A model generated the notes under the pieces. The model was not told where the DNA came from. It made no database searches and saw nothing but the letters and a program-made list of their open reading frames with translations. A DNA stretch of 64,000 nt from Bacteroidota bacterium. GTDB lineage: Bacteria; Bacteroidota; Bacteroidia; Palsa-965. Location: assembly GCA_020402865.1 (NCBI GenBank), contig JADBYT010000019.1, positions 1 to 64,000 of the forward strand, written 5' to 3'. The translations under genes were made by a program, and so were the position numbers. Shown here piece by piece: positions 17,704 through 25,027 of this stretch (position 1 is its first letter; each line of letters begins with the position of its first letter).

Positions 17704-17784
17704 TTCGGGTGGCTGAGCCTGTTGAAGCCACCTGACAGGCACGTGCGAAATGTGTGTATCTTCCTGCCACCAAACCAAACGCAC

Positions 17785-18252
17785 ATGCACGCTGAAACCG
17801 CCCGCCGCTTTTACACTGCATTCGCCAGCCGTAATGCGGCTGAAATGAAAAACTGTTACCACAAGGATGTGGTGTTTAACGATCCGGTTTTTCATAACCT
17901 CAATTATGATAAGGTATGCGCCATGTGGGAAATGCTGCTGTCACGTAGCAAGGCGCTCACACTCACCTTTGAGGTGTTGACAGAAGAAGGCGATACTGTG
18001 GTGGTGAAATGGATTGCCACTTATCCGTTTTCGAAAACGGGCAGGGTGGTGGAGAATCACATCACCGCCACTTTGCAGTTCCGCGACGGATTGATTTACC
18101 GGCACAACGATGTGTTTGATTTCCCGCGCTGGAGCCGCATGGCATTAGGCACAACAGGTGTGCTGTTTGGGCGGTTCGGTTTTTTGAGAAAGAAAGTTTC
18201 GGTCACCGCAATGAACGGGCTTGAACAGTTTATGAAAAAACAAGCCGGATGA
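17785..18252 (+). CDS. NTF2-like (SnoaL-type) protein
   Basis: 155 residues from the Met beginning MHAETARRF; an in-frame ATG 21 codons earlier is less likely because that stretch reads unlike protein. The start ETARRFYTAFASRNAAEM, the DVVFNDPVF strand and a final HNDVFDFPRWSRMAL are typical of the SnoaL-like NTF2 cone fold, used for small-molecule binding or isomerase and hydrolase chemistry. Cytoplasmic. The specific substrate is unknown. Confidence 0.82.
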   Translation: MHAETARRFYTAFASRNAAEMKNCYHKDVVFNDPVFHNLNYDKVCAMWEMLLSRSKALTLTFEVLTEEGDTVVVKWIATYPFSKTGRVVENHITATLQFRDGLIYRHNDVFDFPRWSRMALGTTGVLFGRFGFLRKKVSVTAMNGLEQFMKKQAG

Positions 18253-18539
18253 AATCGGATTGCCGTTGTGTAAGATCAAGGTAACATTCTTGCCTGGACT
18301 TAACAGCTGTTGTAAAATCTAAACACTCCTGAAATTCGGTCCATTCACCGCTTTATGTTTTCCTGCTGTATCTTATTTATAAATACAGTTTAATCCGTTT
18401 TATGGTAGTAAATTTTTTCTAAAGTTGCGGCGGCTAAAAAGAATTTACTGCCGTTAGATTTTTTGGTGTGCTGCCTGTAGAAGATTAATAGTGTATCATT
18501 GCAACTCCCCCTTGATCATTTACACAAACCAAATGATCC
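18253..18539. other. Intergenic region before a T9SS cargo gene
   Basis: 287 bases, AT-rich, no gene. It contains an inverted repeat CTGTAT...ATACAG at about 18366-18388 in an AT-rich setting. No exact TAnnTTTG lies close to the ATG at 18540. Confidence 0.35.
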
Positions 18540-20120
18540 ATGAACCCATTTTTCCGTAACTCATTTTTTGCTGCCGTATTTACGTTATGCGTGCTGCAAC
18601 TTCAGGCACAGGCTCCGTTTGTGCAGGCGTATTCTGCTTTTCCTGCTAATCAGGATCAGATTGAACCTTCGGCGATGACGCAATGTGCCAATTCAGATTT
18701 GCTGCTGGCCTGGACAGAAAATCCGGGTTTTCTGATTTCCAGTTTTGGTGTGATTACGCGCACTGCTTCTAACGGCAGTGTGCTCTGGTCGTCGAAACTT
18801 GATGATTTTGACACGACCACAAACATTACCATCCGTACCATAGGCGAAAACAGTGATGGTTCGATCTGGGTGTTTGGTCAGTTTGAGGAGTTTTCCAGTT
18901 TATTCTATAAAAATTATTTTGTGGCCGAACTCAGCGCCGCCGGTACGTTGAACTGGTCGAAATTTTACGAAGTAACCAATACCTATCTGGTGGGCAATCC
19001 CGGCTGTCATAAAATGTATGATGGAGGCTACATGCTCCGGCTTTCGTTTGATACACATGTACAACTCCTGCGCACAAATGCCAACGGTACGTTGCGTTGG
19101 GGTAAATTATACAGTACAGATACCACAGGTGCAAAATTCAGAGGGCGCGGTGTGGCCTTGCCCGATAGTAATTATGTAATTATCGGTAAAAGCGGCGATT
19201 TTCTTTCTTACATAAAAATTGATACAGCCGGCAATGTACTTACCAGTTACAGGATGCAGGGCTGGTGGAATCCCGGCGATGGTGTGCTGGGAGGTATCTC
19301 ACTGTTGCAGGACAACAGTATTATGGTATCAGGCAGAAGTGATAATGATCCGTATCTGATGAAATTTGATCCGCAGGGAAATGTGGTGTGGATAAAAACC
19401 TATACATCCACCACAATCAATACCGATGTACTTTTTTATCTGATGCCTGCATCAAACGGAACGGTGTATGGTGCCGGTACACGTAATTCTCCGGTAAACA
19501 TTTCAGCACTTGGTCAGCTGTTTCAGTTTGACACAAGCGGAAATGTACTGCAGGCTGCTGCCTGTATAGATAATACGATTGTACCATCGAGTTATTCATT
19601 GCCCATGCTGGGTAATGCCGATGAAATTTTTGTGCTGGAAAACGGAACGGCACAGGGAGCTGCAACCCGGTTGTATAAAATTGGCAGTGTGTTGGGTGCC
19701 GCCTGTAATATGCAGGATATCACCACAACCATTACAACCCATACACCGCTGCCCCCGCAACCGGTTATTTACACCCGGTCAGATGGCTGGACCGTGGGCC
19801 GCGATTTTTCGTTTACGCCGTTTGCTCTTATCGCCACGCTTCAATGCAATGCCACAGGTGTAAATGAGTCGTCGGTAAATGAAGCAATGACACTTTTCCC
19901 CAACCCTGTACAGTCTGGCGGCGTGGTTACATTTACAGCTGCAGGCACCACTGCGTGGCAGCTTACCGATGCCGCCGGCCGCACCGTACTTAATGACCAG
20001 ACTACCGGCGGCACTGTACAAATTTCACTCAGCCAGCTCAGCAGCGGCGTGTATGTATTTACAGCACACAATGAAAACGGCCAGCTGCAAAACCGACAGA
20101 AGCTTATTGTTACGCAGTAG
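18540..20120 (+). CDS. T9SS type A sorting domain-containing protein with beta-propeller-like repeats
   Basis: 526 residues. Signal peptide about 1-24 (ends LQAQA). The middle carries repeated blades of the form G(S/T)xxWxKxY with D(G/N)xxxxG(R/K)S turns, for example LLRTNANGTLRWGKLY and LMKFDPQGNVVWIKTY, as in Bacteroidota surface propellers. The C-terminus is a Por tail: TLFPNPVQSG, TDAAGRTV, LSSGVYVFTA and a closing LIVTQ. Exported by T9SS. A strong bidirectional terminator follows. Confidence 0.85.
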   Translation: MNPFFRNSFFAAVFTLCVLQLQAQAPFVQAYSAFPANQDQIEPSAMTQCANSDLLLAWTENPGFLISSFGVITRTASNGSVLWSSKLDDFDTTTNITIRTIGENSDGSIWVFGQFEEFSSLFYKNYFVAELSAAGTLNWSKFYEVTNTYLVGNPGCHKMYDGGYMLRLSFDTHVQLLRTNANGTLRWGKLYSTDTTGAKFRGRGVALPDSNYVIIGKSGDFLSYIKIDTAGNVLTSYRMQGWWNPGDGVLGGISLLQDNSIMVSGRSDNDPYLMKFDPQGNVVWIKTYTSTTINTDVLFYLMPASNGTVYGAGTRNSPVNISALGQLFQFDTSGNVLQAAACIDNTIVPSSYSLPMLGNADEIFVLENGTAQGAATRLYKIGSVLGAACNMQDITTTITTHTPLPPQPVIYTRSDGWTVGRDFSFTPFALIATLQCNATGVNESSVNEAMTLFPNPVQSGGVVTFTAAGTTAWQLTDAAGRTVLNDQTTGGTVQISLSQLSSGVYVFTAHNENGQLQNRQKLIVTQ

Positions 20121-20137
20121 GCTAAGCCAAAGCCCAC

Positions 20138-20173
20138 AAAAAAAGCGGAGCTCCAAACGGGCCCCGCTTTTTT
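20138..20173. terminator. Bidirectional intrinsic terminator between convergent genes
   Basis: Stem AAAAAAGCGG with CCGCTTTTTT, arms at 20139-20148 and 20164-20173. It ends the plus-strand T9SS gene and, on the other strand, the DUF349 gene. Confidence 0.8.
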
Positions 20174-20189
20174 ATTTGATGAGCAGCAA

Positions 20190-22067
20190 TTAGTCGCGCG
20201 GAATTTGTTTGAGCTGTGCTTTCAAACGCTTTACTTCCTCTTTAGCCGCATCGGCTTTTTTCTGGTAGTCGGCCACAAGGCTTGCGGCTCCTTTTGACTT
20301 GCCGAAGAAGCCGAGATTGGTTTCGAGCGTGTTAATTTCATGCTCGAGGCGTTTGATTTTTTCCTGAATAGCCACACGTTCGCGGTACAGCTGATCGCGG
20401 CCTTTATCGGTTTGCTGGAGCTGCTCGTAGCGCATTTTCTGGAGTGCACTGTCGTCGCCGCCCGCTTTTTCGCGGAGCTTGTTGTACAATGTGTCCATTG
20501 TTTCTTTCCAGCTGTCGTCTAAGCGGCGGCGGTCGTCGCGCGGTACGCCGGGCAGCTGCTGCCAGCGGTTTTGCAGGTCGTGCAGTATTTTGCGCGCCTC
20601 GCTGATGTCGTCGGGCAGCTGTGTATCGGCGGCTTCTTTAATCAGTGTTTCGCGCGCGGTAACGTTTGCTTTGAGTTCGGCATCGGCCGCGGCAAACTGT
20701 TCGTTGCGGGCGTTGAAGAACGCATCAGACGCGGCTTTGAAACGTGCCCAGAGTTTATCGGCCTGCTTGCGCGGCACCGGACCTACTTTTTTCCAGTCGT
20801 CCATGAGGCGCTTGTAGGCATTGGCCGTGTTTTTCCAGTCGGTGCTGGTGCTCAGTTTTTCGGCTTCTTCGCAAAGGCGTACTTTTTCGTTGAGGCTGCC
20901 TTTGAAGGCTTCGCGCTGCTTCATGTAGAAGCTTTCGCGGTTGCGGAAAAAGTTCTGGCGCGATTCGCGGAAATGCTTCCAGGTGCGGTCTTCGTCGGCC
21001 TTGGGCACAAAACCAATTTTGCGCCAATCGGCAAACAGGCCTTCCACCACGGCGTTGGCATCCTGCCAGGCTTTGTGACTGTCGTACTGCTTGGCGGCTT
21101 CTTCGTCCATGCGTGTGCACAGCGCCAGTTTGAGCTGGAGGTTTGCTTCCTGCTCTTTCTTCACGTCAAGCATCATGGCCTCGCGACGGGCGTGCACAGC
21201 GTCGGAAGCAGCTTTGAAGCGTTCCCACAGTGCATCGTTAACTTCTTTGGGCGCAGGGCCGATTTCGCGCCAGTTTTCGTGCAACTGATGCAGGCGGTCG
21301 AGTGCGCGGCGCACCGAGGCTTCTTCTTTCAGTTCTTCGGCCTTGCCAATGAGTTCTTCTTTCAGCTCCTGATTCTTCTTCATATCAAGCTCGCGCAGTT
21401 CGCGGCTGATCTTGAGTACATCGAAGAAGCGGTTCTGGTGGTGCTGCCAGGTTTGCCACAGTTCCTGCGACTGAGCCTGTGGCACGGGACCGATGGCGCG
21501 CCAGCGGTTTTGTATGTCCTGCACTTTTTCAAATGCTTTCTGCATGCTTTCGCTCGACTCGGCCAGATTTTTGAGTTCTTCAATCAGGCCCTGCTTTTGC
21601 TGCAGGTTGCGGTGCAGATCAAGTTCCTTTTTACGGCGATATTCGGCACGGTTGCGGTTGTAGTTGCGGATGAGTTCTTCGAACCGTTCGGCCTCATGGT
21701 CGGGCGCGGGCTCAAACGTATCGTTTTCGTCTTCGCGTGTGGCTTCCCATGTGCGGCGCTTGGCCTCCATTTCCTCACGCACCAGCTCGCGGAAGGTTTC
21801 CTTGAGCCGCTGCACGGTGCCACGGATGGGTTCAATTTCGCCTGTGCCTGTTACTTCGGCCAGTTTGTGAAGCAGTTGTGTTTTCGACAACCCCGAGAAA
21901 TCTTCTGCCGGATGCAGTTCATCATGCGGTTCATCGTGCTGCTCGTCGCCTTGTTCGGCAACCGTTTCCGGGGCGAGCTCCGGCTGCGGCGTGGTTTCGC
22001 CTGCATTGTGAACCGGGTTTACTGCTTCATTTTCCGGAAGCGTGTGTTGGCCTTCGTTAGTTTCCAT
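20190..22067 (-). CDS. DUF349 repeat protein
   Basis: 625 residues from the Met beginning METNEGQHT. An in-frame ATG at 22166 would start upstream of the probable promoter and is rejected. An acidic, Glu/Pro-rich N-terminus (1-75) precedes at least five DUF349 repeats recognised by W(R/K)xIGPxPxxxxxxLWxxF: NRWRAIGPVPQAQ, ENWREIGPAPKEV, ADWRKIGFVPKAD, DDWKKVGPVPRKQ and a diverged NRWQQLPGVPRDD. The tail from about 555 is a coiled coil (LEHEINTLETNL). Cytoplasmic, highly helical and charged. DUF349 proteins are of unknown role. The 5' leader holds a hairpin followed by five T. Confidence 0.9.
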   Translation of the reverse strand: METNEGQHTLPENEAVNPVHNAGETTPQPELAPETVAEQGDEQHDEPHDELHPAEDFSGLSKTQLLHKLAEVTGTGEIEPIRGTVQRLKETFRELVREEMEAKRRTWEATREDENDTFEPAPDHEAERFEELIRNYNRNRAEYRRKKELDLHRNLQQKQGLIEELKNLAESSESMQKAFEKVQDIQNRWRAIGPVPQAQSQELWQTWQHHQNRFFDVLKISRELRELDMKKNQELKEELIGKAEELKEEASVRRALDRLHQLHENWREIGPAPKEVNDALWERFKAASDAVHARREAMMLDVKKEQEANLQLKLALCTRMDEEAAKQYDSHKAWQDANAVVEGLFADWRKIGFVPKADEDRTWKHFRESRQNFFRNRESFYMKQREAFKGSLNEKVRLCEEAEKLSTSTDWKNTANAYKRLMDDWKKVGPVPRKQADKLWARFKAASDAFFNARNEQFAAADAELKANVTARETLIKEAADTQLPDDISEARKILHDLQNRWQQLPGVPRDDRRRLDDSWKETMDTLYNKLREKAGGDDSALQKMRYEQLQQTDKGRDQLYRERVAIQEKIKRLEHEINTLETNLGFFGKSKGAASLVADYQKKADAAKEEVKRLKAQLKQIPRD

Positions 22068-22084
22068 AGTTGTGAGAATGAAAA

Positions 22085-22105
22085 ACCTTGTCGTGCCGAC
22101 AAGGT
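22085..22105 (-). promoter_or_regulatory. Leader hairpin with U-tract (attenuator-like) ahead of the DUF349 gene
   Basis: Perfect inverted repeat ACCTTGTCG / CGACAAGGT with a three-base loop. Read on the minus strand it is followed at once by TTTTT, and the ATG comes 12 bases after that. It lies between the -7 element at 22134-22141 and the start, so it is in the transcribed leader. A 19-codon reading frame starting at 22116 runs through it and overlaps the gene's first codons. Confidence 0.55.
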
Positions 22106-22133
22106 CCGTTGCGCATAGTTGGTTTATTTGCCC

Positions 22134-22141
22134 CAAAAATA
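22134..22141 (-). promoter_or_regulatory. -7 element (TATTTTTG) for the DUF349 gene
   Basis: Exact TAnnTTTG match. It gives a leader of about 60 bases before the ATG at 22067. Confidence 0.45.
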
Positions 22142-22241
22142 ACAAGAATGAAGGTTTGTAAGGCACGACAGGTGTTTTTTTTGTAAAAATGCGGGAGGGG
22201 GGGATTTTTGCGCCCGGGATTGAGGCGGCGGCTGCGGCGGT

Positions 22242-22313
22242 GGCGGGCCTGCAGCGCCGCAGCGAGGAGGCGACCGGAGGAAGCCACCACAGCGCGAGCG
22301 ATGCAAGCCCGCC
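22242..22313. repeat. GC-rich long imperfect inverted repeat between divergent DUF349 and paaZ genes
   Basis: Outer arms GGCGGGCCTGCA (22242-22253) and TGCAAGCCCGCC (22302-22313) pair at 11 of 12 positions, and pairing continues imperfectly inward. The stretch 22195-22380 is far richer in GC than other spacers in the window and holds no convincing gene. Role unknown. Confidence 0.5.
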
Positions 22314-22392
22314 AACGCTGTACCACAGCCGAAAGCCCGGAAGTACAGAAGCGCCGCGAAAGCGTGTACTGCGGCGTCCAGAAAACTTCTGC

Positions 22393-22400
22393 TAACTTTA
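22393..22400 (+). promoter_or_regulatory. -7-like element (TAACTTTA) directly before paaZ
   Basis: Seven-of-eight fit to TAnnTTTG (A for the last G). It ends four bases before the ATG at 22405, the same spacing seen for three other genes in the window. Confidence 0.35.
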
Positions 22401-22404
22401 CCAC

Positions 22405-24453
22405 ATGAAACTTCAAAACTTCACACAGGGTGCGTGGACCGAAGGCGCAGGCACCGGAACCGAATTATATAATGCCGTAAACGGCGAGGTAATAGCCACC
22501 GCCACCACCGCCGGAACAGACTTTAAAGGCATGCTGCAGTATGGCCGCACCGTAGGCGGGCCTGCGCTGCGTAAAATGACATTTCACGAGCGTGCGCGCA
22601 TGCTCAAGGCACTGGCGCAGCACCTGAACGAAAAGAAAGCCATTTTCTACGCGCTTTCATCGGCCACGGGCGCTACCAAAGGCGATTCGTGGATTGATAT
22701 TGACGGCGGCATAGGTACCATGTTTGTGTTTGCCTCCAAAGGCCGCCGCGAACTGCCCAACGAACGCTTTGCGGTTGACGGCAAGCCCGAACTCCTCTCG
22801 AAAGGCGGCACCTTTATTGCGCAGCATATTTACACGCCGCTGCAGGGTGTGGCCATTCACATCAACGCATTCAATTTCCCCTGCTGGGGCATGCTCGAAA
22901 AAATTGCAGTAAACCTGCTGGCCGGTATGCCCTGCATAGTGAAACCCGCCACCAGCACCTCGTTCCTGGCCGAAGCCATGGCCAAGGAAATCATTGCCTC
23001 AAACCTGCTGCCCGCCGGCGCTTTTCAGTTTCTGGCCGGCTCTACCGGCGATTTGCTGGAGCATGTGTGTGAGCAGGATGTGGTAACGTTTACCGGCTCG
23101 GCCTCCACGGGCCGCAAGCTCAAGTCGATGCCGTCTATCATTAACAACAGCGTGCGTTTTAACATGGAGGCCGACTCGCTGAACTGCTGCATCCTTGGCC
23201 CCGATGCCACGCCCGATACCGAAGAATTCAAGCTGTTTGTGAAAGAAGTGGTGCGCGAAGTAACCGTGAAAGCCGGACAAAAATGCACCGCCATACGCCG
23301 CGTAATTGTGCCCGAAAACCTGGCCGAAGCCGTGATGAATGCCGTGAAAGACCGCTTTGCCACCAACATTACCGGCGACCCGAACACAGAAGGCGTGCGC
23401 ATGGGCCCGCTGGCCAGCCGCGATCAGGTGGCCGATGTGAAGGAAAAAGTGCAGCAGCTGATGACCGCCTGCGAACTGGTGTACGGCAACTACGACAGCC
23501 TTGAAGTAAAAGGCGCCGACAAGCTCAAAGGCGCATTTTTCCCCGCCACGCTGCTGTGGTGCGCCAAGCCGTTTGCGACTGATGCGCCGCACTCGGTAGA
23601 AGCCTTTGGCCCGGTGACTACAGTAATGCCGTACAAAACCACCGACGAAGCCATTGAGCTGGCCAAAATGGGCCGCGGCAGTCTGGTAGGTTCAGTATTT
23701 ACTGCCGACGATGATTTTGCAGCCGAAGTGGTGCTTGGCGCGGCCTGCATGCACGGCCGCATGCTGGTAATTAACCGCGACTGTGCCGGCGAAAGCACCG
23801 GACACGGCTCACCGCTCGGGCACCTTGTGCATGGCGGCCCCGGACGTGCGGGCGGCGGCGAAGAAATGGGCGGCATACGCGGCGTGTATCACTACATGCA
23901 GCGCACGGCCGTGCAGGGTTCGCCCACCACACTCTCGCGCATTGCCAACCAGTACCTGCCCAAAGCCGCGCAGAAGGAAGACCGCGTGCATCCGTTCCGC
24001 AAACATTTTGAAGAACTGGAAATAGGCGAAACGCTGGTTACCGCCAAACGCACCGTAACCGAGGCCGATATTGTAAACTTCTCCAACGTAAGCTGGGATC
24101 ATTTCTACGCCCACACCGATGCTACTTCGCTTGAAGGCACCGTGTTTGAAGGCCGCGTGGCGCATGGCTATTTCATACTCTCGGCCGCAGCCGGTTTGTT
24201 TGTGGATGCCAAAAAAGGCCCGGTGCTGCTGAACTACGGTTTGGATGAATGCCGCTTTACCAAGCCGGTGTATCCCGGTTCCACCATTGGTGTGCGTTTA
24301 ACGGTGAAGGAAAAAGTAGATCAGGAAAAACGCAACCCCGAAGACATTGCCAAAGGCATTGTGAAATGGGTGGTGGATGTATATGACGAAACCGGCGAAA
24401 CCGTGGCCATTGCGACAATTCTTACGATGGTGAAAAAACTCAATCAAAACTAA
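22405..24453 (+). CDS. paaZ: PaaZ: oxepin-CoA hydrolase / 3-oxo-5,6-dehydrosuberyl-CoA semialdehyde dehydrogenase
   Basis: 682 residues, full length for the bifunctional enzyme. The N-terminal aldehyde dehydrogenase (about 1-515) has INAFNFPCWGMLEK near 154-167, TFTGSASTGRKLK near 230-242 and the catalytic Cys in VKAGQKCTAIRR near 290-301. The C-terminal MaoC hot-dog hydratase (about 530-682) has EADIVNFSNVSWDHFYAHTD with the catalytic Asp and His, and AHGYFILS. It opens the oxepin-CoA ring and oxidises the aldehyde in aerobic phenylacetate breakdown. No other paa gene is in this window; the stand-alone protein may serve a scattered pathway. Confidence 0.95.
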   Translation: MKLQNFTQGAWTEGAGTGTELYNAVNGEVIATATTAGTDFKGMLQYGRTVGGPALRKMTFHERARMLKALAQHLNEKKAIFYALSSATGATKGDSWIDIDGGIGTMFVFASKGRRELPNERFAVDGKPELLSKGGTFIAQHIYTPLQGVAIHINAFNFPCWGMLEKIAVNLLAGMPCIVKPATSTSFLAEAMAKEIIASNLLPAGAFQFLAGSTGDLLEHVCEQDVVTFTGSASTGRKLKSMPSIINNSVRFNMEADSLNCCILGPDATPDTEEFKLFVKEVVREVTVKAGQKCTAIRRVIVPENLAEAVMNAVKDRFATNITGDPNTEGVRMGPLASRDQVADVKEKVQQLMTACELVYGNYDSLEVKGADKLKGAFFPATLLWCAKPFATDAPHSVEAFGPVTTVMPYKTTDEAIELAKMGRGSLVGSVFTADDDFAAEVVLGAACMHGRMLVINRDCAGESTGHGSPLGHLVHGGPGRAGGGEEMGGIRGVYHYMQRTAVQGSPTTLSRIANQYLPKAAQKEDRVHPFRKHFEELEIGETLVTAKRTVTEADIVNFSNVSWDHFYAHTDATSLEGTVFEGRVAHGYFILSAAAGLFVDAKKGPVLLNYGLDECRFTKPVYPGSTIGVRLTVKEKVDQEKRNPEDIAKGIVKWVVDVYDETGETVAIATILTMVKKLNQN

Positions 24454-24461
24454 GCAGCATT

Positions 24462-24971
24462 ATGGCTGAAAACGAATTACAGACGCTGATCCGCGGCATG
24501 AAACACATCCGCGGCATGTCGGCCGGAATGCTGAAAAAACTGAATGCACACGAAGGTTTCGACCCGAAGCGCATTTTTACGGTTGGCAATGATCGGCTGA
24601 ACACCGTTTACTGGCTTACCGCGCACATTGCCTGGGCCGAAAACAATTTAGTATTGCGCGCCACCGGCGGCCCCAATCCGGAGCTGCCGTGGTTAAAACT
24701 CTTCGGCCTCGGCAAACCGCCTGAGGAAGGCGAAACCAACGGTCCCTCGTGGGAAGAGGTGCAGGCCGGTTTTGCAAAAGTACACGAGCTTGCGCTCGCG
24801 CATCTCGCTACGCTTGATGCGGAGGTGCTGGCGCAGCCCAATCCAACCGGCTTTACGTGGGCGGGGGAAGGTGATATCCGTACTTCAGTGCGGCATCATG
24901 TTATGCATGAAGGGGTGCATACCGGGCATTTGAGTTGGCTTTGTAAACTTCACGGAGTGAAGTTGATTTGA
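24462..24971 (+). CDS. DinB-like four-helix metal-binding family protein
   Basis: 169 residues, eight bases after paaZ and probably cotranscribed. Helical throughout. NTVYWLTAHIAWAENNLVLR carries the first His of the DinB/YfiT-type three-His site, and VRHHVMHEGVHTGHLSWLCKLHG supplies the others. Members are often thiol transferases or of unknown activity. Function here is unknown, though a bacillithiol-type or detoxification role next to PaaZ is conceivable. Confidence 0.8.
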   Translation: MAENELQTLIRGMKHIRGMSAGMLKKLNAHEGFDPKRIFTVGNDRLNTVYWLTAHIAWAENNLVLRATGGPNPELPWLKLFGLGKPPEEGETNGPSWEEVQAGFAKVHELALAHLATLDAEVLAQPNPTGFTWAGEGDIRTSVRHHVMHEGVHTGHLSWLCKLHGVKLI

Positions 24972-24979
24972 GCACCCTG

Positions 24980-25008
24980 TCTCGGTTCGACTCCGCTCAC
25001 CGTGACAG
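24980..25008. repeat. Interspersed repeat copy A at the edge of the STAND gene block
   Basis: The stretch beginning TCTCGG, with TCCGCT in the middle and TGACAG at the end, matches copy B at 34621-34644 apart from a few inserted bases. Both lie just after a stop codon. Its reverse complement also resembles the TGTCA...GAGCGGAGTCGA element common in Bacteroidota spacers. Confidence 0.45.
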
Positions 25009-25027
25009 AGAGCATTGTACGTTTCTA

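Noticed and set aside
17708-17732. Hairpin GGTGGCT / AGCCACC after the T9SS gene
   Set aside because: Seven-bp stem without a T-run; too weak to call a terminator.
20571-22118. 515-codon plus-strand frame opposite the DUF349 gene
   Set aside because: Mirror of a real gene with strong codon bias; residue composition (many Phe, Ala, Val) is typical of antisense shadows and no motif is seen.
22189-22408. Two short frames in the GC-rich spacer before paaZ
   Set aside because: Arg/Ala-rich products typical of random GC-rich DNA, overlapping the inverted repeat.
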